Source of the DNA: Saccoglossus kowalevskii
Taxonomy: Eukaryota; Hemichordata; Enteropneusta; Harrimaniidae
Length of the DNA stretch: 10,213 nucleotides
Assembly: GCF_000003605.2 (NCBI RefSeq)
Contig: NW_003135382.1
Coordinates: forward strand, 34,192 to 44,404
Reading direction: 5' to 3'
Shown here: positions 1-8,500 of the stretch, one piece after another
Layout of the letters: the number at the start of each line of letters is the position of its first letter
How positions within the stretch are numbered: position 1 is the stretch's first letter
Translations under genes and position numbers: made by a program
Notes under the pieces: generated by a model
Told to the model about the DNA's origin: nothing
The model's database searches: none
What the model saw: only the letters and a program-made list of their open reading frames with translations

Positions 1-699
1 GGCGGCACACATATAGTAAATATTGTATTTATTTTATTATCACGTGTGCGCCAGCTGACTGTGGTGGTGAAACATCATCAATAATCATCATATACATGTG
101 ACTTACTGTACCAAAGTTATTTATGTTCCTCTAGTTATGCGAGATATAACTCATTTGTTTTCAAAGACTACATAGCATATATAGCATATATACCAATTTT
201 CAATTTTACATACATACATGCGATGTTGATAGAATTACAGTGGACACATTCTACAGTCACAGGATCATGAACGGAATACGAGAAAATATAACACGAAGTT
301 ACCGGTAGTCTGTGCATTCCTTTTGACATCTGCGATGGCTTCACCACCTGTCACGGAATCAGACATGCTTACTTCGCAGAGCCAAAAGATTACCAGTATC
401 ACAGGATAGAAACCAAAAAACACCCAGAATAGTGGAAATGATCACATAATTGGAATATGATTATTTGCTTAATACAAAAAAAGAATATCACAGTAACCAT
501 ATTTATTGAACTTGCCCCGTGCAAAAAAAATTGTCTAAGCGTTATTGATACTGTTTTTGACTATGTATACCTAAGTTGGGGTTAGTGACTCATTTCTGAA
601 TGAATCTTTATTTGTTCTTAAAGGCCACCGACCCATTTCACAATATACATAGAAAAATAAATACACAACTAATACTTTCCTGAGGTCAAAAGTGGCCTC
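1..699. other. AT-rich sequence, no gene seen
   Basis: Apart from short simple repeats (AGCATATAT twice near 173-192, TACA repeats near 208-220) and a CACGTG at 41-46, nothing was recognised. Part of it near 600-699 may be the 3' untranslated end of the LINE. Confidence 0.5.
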
Positions 700-704
700 A
701 TGTT

Positions 705-1000
705 AATACTTTCTTGTCTCAAAATGTGTGCTTTATGTACAAACATTGCTAGTTTTGTGATTATTTGGTCAGATTCATTTGACATAATGGAATAATATTT
801 TTCTAACGTTGTGTATGACTATGAGGGTAATCATTTTTGTCCAATGTTTTCATACATTGGTCATTTTAAAACGAAATGGAGTTCATCCTCTATTTCAGGG
901 GATTCATATATTTTACATATTCTCTGTTCTACATCCAGTCCCATAAATCTACCCTGTTCTATTTCTAGCCTATGACTAGTCTAAGAGCACCTGATACAAG
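705..1000 (-). pseudogene. LINE ORF2 fragment: C-terminal region
   Basis: A minus-strand trace reads LEIEQGRF, then EQRICKIYESPEIEDELHF, then a stop and PMYENI. Intact relatives have a C-x-x-C...H-F-x-x-x-C-P zinc-knuckle-like pattern here. In this copy the second cysteine is tyrosine and the C before P is a stop. Further on, SNESDQIITKLAMFVHKA marks the very C-terminus. Confidence 0.75.
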
Positions 1001-1329
1001 CAAGAGCACTTTTTAATTTATCAGTTTCTAGACAATAAAAATATACTTCTTGGTGAAATGAAGTTTTGATATTTCGATATGTCCGCAGCTTTTCTTTTGA
1101 GACAACATTCCCCCACCGCTCTTGCTTAAATATATCAGATGCTCTGGTCATACATAGTTGTAAAAATGCATCAAAGTCTCCTGGTCCCTGTCATAGCCAT
1201 ACCTTTCCGATACCCATGCACAGATAATAGATATTTTACTTTTGTTGCCCAATATTCCCTATTATTATTATCAAGTGAAATTGCCAAATCATATGCTTAT
1301 TCAGTGATTATATTTTGAGACGTTTTTAG

Positions 1330-1623
1330 TAGTTTAAATTGGAAACCTGCCACATTCTCCTAAAACTACTGCATCAGGTGTTGATGTTTTTACCCCCAAA
1401 AATGCTTTACAATATTTTAGCTGTACTCTTTCCATCACATGATATTTACTATGCCCCCATATTCAGCTTCATAGCTTATAACCGGCAAAACCATACTATC
1501 AAATAATTTAAAATAATCTTGGTGAGGCATACGAAAAATTGTGTACATGACCTTTCGTGCTTGTTGTGTAAGCGTTGTTACTGTTTTGCTCCAAGTGTTT
1601 CTACTCGAAATAAGTAAACCCAA
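1330..1623 (-). pseudogene. LINE ORF2 fragment: thumb and post-RT region
   Basis: The first frame (1623-1435) reads LLISSRNTWSKTVTTL and FKLFDSMVLPVISYEAEYGG, typical of the region following RT, where LINEs usually have YG(A/S)E(I/V)WG. The reading then moves to another frame at 1438 with VMERVQLKYCKAFLGVK and STPDAVVLGECGRFPI, ending at a TAA at 1336-1334. These blocks recur in many invertebrate LINEs. Confidence 0.87.
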
Positions 1624-1779
1624 CTATGTATAGTACCCAACGGTATTTACAGGATTGCCATTTAGAAACCATTTTTCACTCCACACGTCCAAAAACTATA
1701 ATTTGTGTTTTAGTCATATTTACTGCCATTTTCCAAGTTGAGCAGAAAGTCTAATATTGCTAAAAGTCTCTGCAGCCCA

Positions 1780-1934
1780 ATAGGGGAGTCACTAAATATC
1801 GCAACATCATCAGCATACAAGAGAGAGAATAAATTAATCAACTCTTGTTTAATTTGTATTTCCCGATACCTTGAATTTTCAAGCATAATTATTTAATTCA
1901 TTTATAAAAAAAAAAACGTAAGAACAAAAAGGGA
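1780..1934 (-). pseudogene. LINE ORF2 fragment: broken palm with YADD catalytic box
   Basis: After LSPFLF in one frame and FINELNN in another, the catalytic box LYADDVAIFSDS reads at about 1820-1785, with YADD at 1817-1806. Several stops and at least two frame changes lie within 130 bases. The A10 tract on the plus strand near 1906-1916 is a likely site of one of the indels. Confidence 0.85.
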
Positions 1935-2135
1935 CTAAGCACACCCTTGTCTTACGCCAGCATTACATGGGAAATAATTTGTTATACCAGACTGGCACTT
2001 CACACATGATTTGACTCCTTTATACATAGATTTTAAAATATTCAACATTTTCCCACCACCGCCCTCAATGTAAAGTCTATACATCAGTAAGTTGTGATTA
2101 ACTGAATCAAACGTCTTGCTGAAGTCAACAAACAT
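1935..2135 (-). pseudogene. LINE ORF2 fragment: reverse transcriptase palm motifs A and B
   Basis: The frame begins with FVDFSKTFDSVNH, motif A with the first catalytic aspartate at 2126-2124. It ends in AGVRQGC, motif B. A small deletion right after GVRQGC breaks the frame, and the usual LSPFLF run is found only in a shifted frame. Confidence 0.92.
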
Positions 2136-2157
2136 ACAGTAGAACCAACCTTTTGAT

Positions 2158-2976
2158 TTACTTAAATATTTCTGTACCTATAACATGAAGAGTGAAAATA
2201 TTGTCAACAGTACAATAACCCTTTCTAAAAACCTGCTTGGGACCAGTTACCAGCCTTTTGTTCAAAATGTACGTAAACATTTTTGTTAGGGAGTTTAGTA
2301 ACGTGATGTAATTTGGGGGGTCATTTACATTGCATTTTTCATGTAAAGGAACGATAAATCTTTTAGCCCATTCCTCTGGAAAAATGCCTGCGTCAAATAT
2401 TGCATTAACAGCAAATTTCAAAACTGGAATAAGAGCATTCTTTGAACACCTGTAAAATTCATTTGGAATACTATCTGGTCCTGGTGATATCTCTGGTTTC
2501 AATTCAATTAATGCTTTCATAATTTCATCTTCTGATATAGTCCCATTTAGTTCACCTAATATTGGATCTTGAAAAGTAAAATCCAATTTTTTTGGGTATT
2601 CTTTCACAGTTTTGCCAAAAACAGAGTTGTCAAATATTGGATTGTGAAGCATTTGGAAGTGGTTGACCCTTTCAAAAGGTGTAATACTTGGTCTCTGTGT
2701 GTTGACTCCAGCAAAATGTATAGCATTAGTTACTTTTATATTATAATTATTTGTGCTCTCCCTACAAAGCCCCTTATTAATAAACAGAGATTTGGAATTT
2801 TTATAACGGGTAAGATTTTCTATTAAAATGGGACGATTTCTGAATTGACGTAATGCTTCATACATATTTTGCTTTGCTATCTCACACTGTGTTTTAAACC
2901 AACTGGGTTGATTATTCGATCTCTCTCCCACCCCTTTATTGCATTTTTTAAAATCGGCAGCTGCCCAATTTAGCAA
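2158..2976 (-). pseudogene. LINE ORF2 fragment: linker and reverse transcriptase fingers
   Basis: This 272-codon frame holds the endonuclease-RT linker and then the N-terminal RT motifs: LKPEISPGPDSIPNEFYR, FPEEWAKRFIVPLHEK, NYITLLNSLTKMFTYILNKRL and FRKGYCTVDNIFTLH. The usual arginine-proline after NY is lost, a sign of decay. The frame closes before the palm, which resumes in another frame about 23 bases on. Confidence 0.9.
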
Positions 2977-2977
2977 A

Positions 2978-3334
2978 TCATAAAATTATTATAAAAATTG
3001 TCATCATGTCATCCGTCCTGGAGTTTATGACTGCTTGTGACCTTTCCCTTCCCTCATTGGGCAATAAATTTCTAATAAAAATATCAGACATTTCTTTATC
3101 CCATTTATAAAATACATAACTATTACAAAATTGTTCAAAATTTTCACCTAATTGTATTGCAACATTTATCTCTAATTTACATATTAACGGGAAATGGTCA
3201 GAAATACTTTCTTCTCCAACACCAAAATCAACAATATATTGAAATAAAGAACTAGATGCTAACACATAATCCACAACACTAACTCCCCGGTTTGCTATGC
3301 ATGTATATTCCCCACACATATCTTTCCCATTCAT
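2978..3334 (-). pseudogene. LINE ORF2 fragment: C-terminal part of APE-type endonuclease
   Basis: The frame contains NRGVSVVDYVLAS followed about twenty residues later by SDHFPL. These are the last two conserved blocks of LINE apurinic-like endonucleases, and the histidine of S-D-H (3196-3194) is a catalytic residue. The upstream catalytic Asn, Glu and Asp/His blocks are missing, so no endonuclease could be made. The next piece begins immediately downstream in a different frame. Confidence 0.88.
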
Positions 3335-3344
3335 TTCAAAGAAT

Positions 3345-4199
3345 GATTATGACTGTATAGACTCCAACTCGGTCATATCAATGTCATGATTGTGGAAAAT
3401 TCATATACTATTAAAGAGCATCACAGATTGACACTCACTCGTGATGAAGCCAGTCTGAAGTATTGGGCGCGATGTACATACTGCATTGCGTGTTTAAAAC
3501 GCACAATTGTATGATTCATCAACATGGACCAAGTAGTCCCCTCCAGTTAAACGGGTTCTTCACTGTACCTTCTGTGCCTGGCACCGAACGGCAATTTCGC
3601 TATGTTACATGATGTCGCCCCCTCTCATCATAGATTTGATAACTTTTGTTTTTATACTGCATCACGTGTTTAATCCTATAAAAATCGAGCCACGCGGGAA
3701 GAGTCAAGTATGACAGAAAAGTGATTCATATGTGAGCAGGTGGAAGCATTTTGTGATGCTAAAAACAAATATATTTATATCCAGTGTCATGAATGAAAAA
3801 CAATCTGACACAACACAACATAAACTGTGGGTCTCAACTACTTAATTTATAACAAAGATAAAAATATATGAATATGGTGGATATTAAAAATCTAAATAAA
3901 ACTGGCGAAATACTATACTAAATATTCATAGTTCTAAATTTAAACCACTGACATTGCGATATTCATGGTCACAAGCACGGTTACTAGGTTTTCCAGTAAC
4001 AGTGTCACAAGCAAGAGTTGCAGTCATAAACAGCGCCCTCTTTCGCCAGTAAGAGTTGCCAAGTAATTACGACTGTTGAACAAATCTACTCCACCCCACT
4101 GGACTTACTTGTAATCACTCGTTGCATTTTAGTTATATTAATTTTCAACAATGAAAAACACCTGTAAGTGAAGCTTTGCATATTCCCTTCTGTCCACAG
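3345..4199. other. Intergenic sequence between the LINE and the candidate exon, no gene seen
   Basis: No open frame with protein character is present on either strand. It contains AAGAGTTGC twice (about 4012 and 4047), with an AGCGCCCTCT string between the copies, which may be fragments of dispersed repeats. A CACGTG E-box is near 3664. Confidence 0.6.
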
Positions 4200-4349
4200 T
4201 GATGATGGTAAGAATATGGAATAAACTATGTTGTCACAAGAAGGGGAGCTATGATAAACTTACAAAGCAATTAAGGGACTCAGTATTTGAGAAATATAAC
4301 TATGGTGGAAATGTTTGGAGTGTGATTCAGGGAGACGTACAAACAGCAT
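4200..4349 (+). CDS. Candidate orphan internal exon, possibly tetraspanin-like; unconfirmed
   Basis: A pyrimidine-rich acceptor (CCCTTCTGTCCACAG) ends at 4199 and a consensus donor (GCAT/GTAAGT) begins at 4350. Between them are 150 bases, a whole number of codons, open in only one frame, with phase 1 in and 1 out. The product contains KLTKQLRDSVFEKYNYGG followed by NVWSVIQGDVQTA. This resembles the first helix and the W-x-x-Q region of a tetraspanin large extracellular loop, just before the CCG motif. However, the W-to-C spacing is about two residues longer than usual, and no partner exon was found on either side. It could be an exon of a gene with very long introns, a pseudogene relic, or chance. 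Function is not claimed. Confidence 0.25.
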
Positions 4350-4855
4350 GTAAGTTTCAACAGTTTAATATCCATTGTGTTAAATCTATACAAAGTTAAA
4401 AACTTAAATAACATTTTCATAAAATTGAGAAAAATTAACAATATGTGGTAAATTTTGTTTTGATGAATCTTTTGATGTAAACAGATTTCTCAATAAATGT
4501 AAACTATTTTAGGTGGAATAATGACCCTCTTCTGAACTGTGAAACTTAACATTTTTTCAATGCTTTCTACTGACTACTTAATATATTGTGAAAACACAAC
4601 CAATGCTGAGACAGCCTGATTACAAAAATGCATTACAATGTTGACTTATTCAGTGAAGAAAAGCAGACAGTCAACATATTTTTCCCCTCAATTTCAATTT
4701 GAGAGTTTCAATCCACTGACTGTGATCAACTAAATTTTTTCTGAATTTATTTTTGAGCAGTGCACATTTCAAGTAAAAGTTGTTTGTATAGTTGGTCTGA
4801 GTGTCCTGAGGCATATGAAAATAGTTTTCTATCTGCTTTTCATAAATTGCGAATG
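4350..4855. other. Intergenic AT-rich sequence, no gene seen
   Basis: No coding frame, RNA gene or repeat was recognised. An AATAAA on the minus strand at 4746-4751 could serve a long SQSTM1 3' UTR, about 665 bases past the stop. Confidence 0.6.
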
Positions 4856-5037
4856 AGATGACATTGCATGGAACCCATGATTAGTTTCTAAATTCTGGAT
4901 GTAGAATCCAAAGACATACATATGTCAGAAATGACATGGTTAAGACATCTCATCAGTATTCTTTATCTAAATTACATCGTCTTTTTTCTATAGTTAATTT
5001 TGTAGGAAATTTATCATGGGTTCCCGCCAGCTCATCT
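4856..5037. mobile_element. Candidate MITE or foldback segment with imperfect inverted repeats
   Basis: GGAACCCATGA at 4870-4880 is matched inverted by TCATGGGTTCC at 5014-5024. The pairing extends outward to AGATGA (4856-4861) with TCATCT (5032-5037), and inward imperfectly by about ten bases. The interior has no coding frame. No target duplication was seen. It sits 28 bp from the next inverted-repeat segment. Confidence 0.35.
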
Positions 5038-5065
5038 GTGATTGGTTATATATGAATAATGTTGC

Positions 5066-5264
5066 AATGACCCAGTAAGTTAACTAAATATTTTGCCATG
5101 GTAACAGTAGTTAGTCAAAAGCATACATTACTAGTACAACTTGATAATGAATGTTCTAGTCTCAAACAAATTTTGTAAAATTACAACAAATATTGAATGA
5201 ATTGGAATGTAATTATCATTCAAATTAGTTTATAACAAAATTTTTTACCAGCTACTGGGTCATT
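5066..5264. mobile_element. Candidate MITE bounded by 12-bp inverted repeats
   Basis: AATGACCCAGTA at 5066-5077 is matched perfectly, inverted, by TACTGGGTCATT at 5253-5264. Weaker matching continues inward, with both ends reaching an ATTTTG-like run about 18 bases on. The 199-bp interior is AT-rich and noncoding. No convincing target-site duplication was found, because the right flank is the AT microsatellite. The segment lies 3' of SQSTM1. Confidence 0.45.
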
Positions 5265-5285
5265 ATATATATATATATATATATA
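5265..5285. repeat. AT dinucleotide microsatellite
   Basis: An uninterrupted run of alternating A and T, 21 bases long, directly abuts the right inverted end of the 5066-5264 segment. It is downstream of the SQSTM1 stop. Confidence 0.9.
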
Positions 5286-5411
5286 GTCAACATATTAGTA
5301 TACACTCAAGTAACAGAGTAGATAGTACACATTTATAATATGGAAAAAATCAGTATCAGCAAATCCATGTCAAGTCAAGTCAGGATGTAGGTTTCATTGT
5401 AGCGGGTATTT

Positions 5412-5557
5412 TCATTCCATGTGATGACCCATCTTTATAGCGTCCAATGCACGACCAATATCACCACCCTTGGCATCTAAAAGTTGAGTTAACCAACCAC
5501 CTTCGTCATCAAACCCCATCGCTTTCATCTGCTTCAATGCTTGCGCTATTTTGCTAT
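5412..5557 (-). CDS. SQSTM1: SQSTM1 coding exon 7: UBA domain and stop
   Basis: Codes residues 390-437 and the TGA at 5414-5412. The UBA domain runs about 391-433: helix 1 with the ubiquitin-contact loop MGFDDEGGWLTQLL, then DIGRALDAIK. The MGF and GGWLT residues are those of the p62 UBA, including the positions hit in human Paget disease. The protein ends four residues later, a few residues shorter than the human tail. The acceptor TTTTACAG ends at 5558. Confidence 0.96.
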
Positions 5558-8500
5558 CTGTAAAAGACAAACAATTTTACCAATAGCTCAACAAGAACAT
5601 TTTTTGTGAAAAAAAACTGTATGTTGTGATGGCACACAAAGAAACAATATGCTCTTAATAATTACAATGTATTTTAAACATCAATTCAAGTAAATCATTT
5701 TTCATTTACACTTACCCTTTGGAGAAGGATTTCTCAGTTCAGGCATAATGTCAGTATTATCAAAATCTTGTGGTTCAGAACTGATTGGATCTTGTACTAC
5801 AGTCCAATCATTCTCATCACTTGATCCACCTTGGCTTTGTTTAGCAGGCATTTCAGTTTCCTATGGGTTACGAAAGATGAATATTATAGATTTGAAATAA
5901 AACTGGATACCACTGTATTTTAAAACATATTAAGTAAGAATACTTTAAAGGGGAACCAATACTATAAATAGGGGCAATTTGGGAAATATGCCATTTAGGA
6001 TGTTTAGAGATCAAGCTGTGATTCCAAATACATTTCTATGGGGGCATGAATATGTACTCTAGCGATTACACTCATCTGGTTGGGCTTTTGATATATAAAT
6101 GTTGTTGTTTTTGGTCGAAACTTGCCGCAACAAGTAAAAATCATGAGTTTAAAATGGCGGCTAATGCCTGTCAATCACAGTTTGAGTAAGCGAGTATAAT
6201 AAGCATTAATTTATTTAGTGGACAGAGGCGGAGTTAATTACCCATGAGCACATGGTGCAATCCATGGGATTGAGCAATTCCCCTTTAACAAATATAAAAT
6301 TTGCAAATCGTGGAGCTGATGACCATATTCATAAAATATTCACCATTGGTGAAGAATTTTCTTCATTATTCTTTGTTGCTGTAGTGTCATCATTCATTGG
6401 TTCTTCCTGTGGTTTGTCTTGGTTATCAGTTGAAGTGGTTGCTTTTTCAGCATCAGTTTGGGCTTCAGCTTGAGCTCTGCGACGTTGACATCTAAAACCT
6501 TGGCCACCACGACCACCACGTCCTCTACAACCATATGGACCTCTACCCCATGGATGATCAGGACCAGGACCTTTACCGCAATGTCCCCTACCACAACGTT
6601 TACGCATGCCATGGTTTTCTACATCAACATCGACATCAATACCTGTGGAACAAAATAACATGTTGTAGTATGGAATAACTATTGTTACCATATGTTTCAC
6701 ACCTACACTATTTTACACAATTCATCGTATATAGCAAGAGAAACAAGGGAGAAAATAGAGGACTGACTCAAAGACAAAGTTTATAAACAATCCTACTTAC
6801 CAAATGGTTTCAACATGTCAGCTACTGCATCACCAACATTTTTCATATAATCCTCTTGTGGGTTGGCCCCCTCAGTTGGATTCTCAGAAGCACCTTCCTC
6901 GGCTGGTGCATCACCTTCAGGACACTTCTCTGTTTGTTCTTGGTTTCTTTGTCTCCACATGCGACCGCATTCATGAGCCATTCCGGGTCGTAAACCACTG
7001 AAGAGTCGCCAGAGACCCGGACGGAAGGAGAATCCCTATATTAGGAAAACAGAAGAATTGTAAGTATTGTGCTTTAATATAAACTGGGTTATTTACTGTA
7101 ATGTACGTCTATGATATTTTATTTAAAAAAAAAAAAACTCATTGCAATAGGTCAGCATTTTATTATTTATTAAGGATGGTAAATTTGTATTTTTATTATT
7201 ATATTAAGAGTTGAAAAATCTATAATATATAGAAATATATAGAAAAATCGAAATAAGTTGATAATTAAACACTAAACATCAGAAAGTATGACTTTTCGAA
7301 ATCTTTTGATTTAATATAGAAAATGACTTGAGTAAGGGCAAGTAAGTCTTATGCCAGCCTGACGGTGAGCAGGTATTGATTTAATATAGAAAATGACTTG
7401 AGTAAGGGCAAGTAAGTCTTATGCCAGCCTGACAGTGAGCAGGTATTGATTTAATATAGAAAATGACTTGAGTAAGGGCAAGTAAGTCTTATGCCAGCCT
7501 GACAGTGAGCAGGTATTGATTTAATATAGAAAATGACTTGAGTAAGGGCAAGTAAGTCTTATGCCAGCCTGACGGTGAGCAGGTATTGATTTAATATAGA
7601 AAATGACTTGAGTAAGGGCAAGTAAGTCTTATGCCAGCCTGACAGTGAGCAGGTATTGATTTAATATAGAAAATGACTTGAGTAAGGGCAAGTAAGTCTT
7701 ATGCCAGTCTGACAGTGAGCAGGTATTGATTTAATATAGAAAATGACTTGAGTAAGGGCAAGTAAGTCTTATGCCAGCCTGACAGTGAGCAGGTATTGAT
7801 TTAATATAGAAAATGACTTGAGTAAGGGCAAGTAAGTCTTATGCCAGTCTGACAGTGAGCAGGTATTTATTTCAAATACCGGGCTGGAGGAAACCGACAT
7901 AACACATTATATTTAATGCTATTACTGACAGTATAGGCAATTTAATGCATATTAAAAGTCAAAGCAAAGCGATAACATTTTATCTAGACTTACCCCCATA
8001 TGACTACGACCAATCTGTGGCTTGCGGATCTTAATCACCTCATGTTCAGGATGAAGTCCTTTCTCTTCACAACCTTTACACAGATCATAGTCCGGACACA
8101 CCACACACTTGAAACGTGGTCCATAGATACGGCCTTCACAACCATCACAAATCACACCAGGATGAAATACTTTCTCACCGCATTTTGATTCGTCACTTTG
8201 GTATTTGATACCAGAAGCTAAAATCAAAACAGTTTTTTGAAAACGTAAGTAACTAAAAAAGAATTGTTTCCATGGCAACAACAATTAGATGCCAATTTGG
8301 ACGAAACTTTTGCATGACATGTTTTTTTTTTCTATCTACTTTCGGCATTATTGAATTATGTACTTACGTTTGATGTAAACTCTGAAGATATCTTCACTGA
8401 GTTGCCCAAGAGCGTCCACCAATTCATTATCACTAGAGAAAGCAATAAAGTCACCCTCACTATCTGAAAAGAACAGGAAAAAAATATTCTATTTTATAGT

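Larger units (their letters stand above)
700..3340 (-). mobile_element. Decayed 5'-truncated non-LTR retrotransposon (LINE)
   Basis: Read on the minus strand from high to low positions, the pieces follow the order of a LINE ORF2: the end of an APE-type endonuclease, a linker, reverse transcriptase fingers, palm with YADD, thumb, and a C-terminal region. The pieces lie in at least three frames separated by stops and frameshifts, so no functional protein is made. The last recognisable coding trace is a KLAMFVHKAHILR-like stretch near 710-760. Homology stops abruptly near 3340, inside the endonuclease, as expected for 5' truncation during target-primed insertion. No poly(A) tail or target duplication was identified. 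The clade is not fixed; a CR1/Jockey-like LINE is plausible. Confidence 0.9.

Noticed and set aside
2569-2826. Plus-strand 85-codon frame
   Set aside because: It is antisense to the LINE reverse transcriptase fingers and has no protein character of its own.
6394-6658. Open frames overlapping exon 5 on both strands (6394-6612 minus, 6458-6658 plus)
   Set aside because: They are low-complexity shadows of the Gly/Arg-rich coding exon, which is fixed by splice phase and p62 motifs.
7306-7867. 70-bp repeats as a CRISPR array
   Set aside because: The whole 70-bp unit is repeated with no variable spacers, and it lies in an intron of an animal gene.
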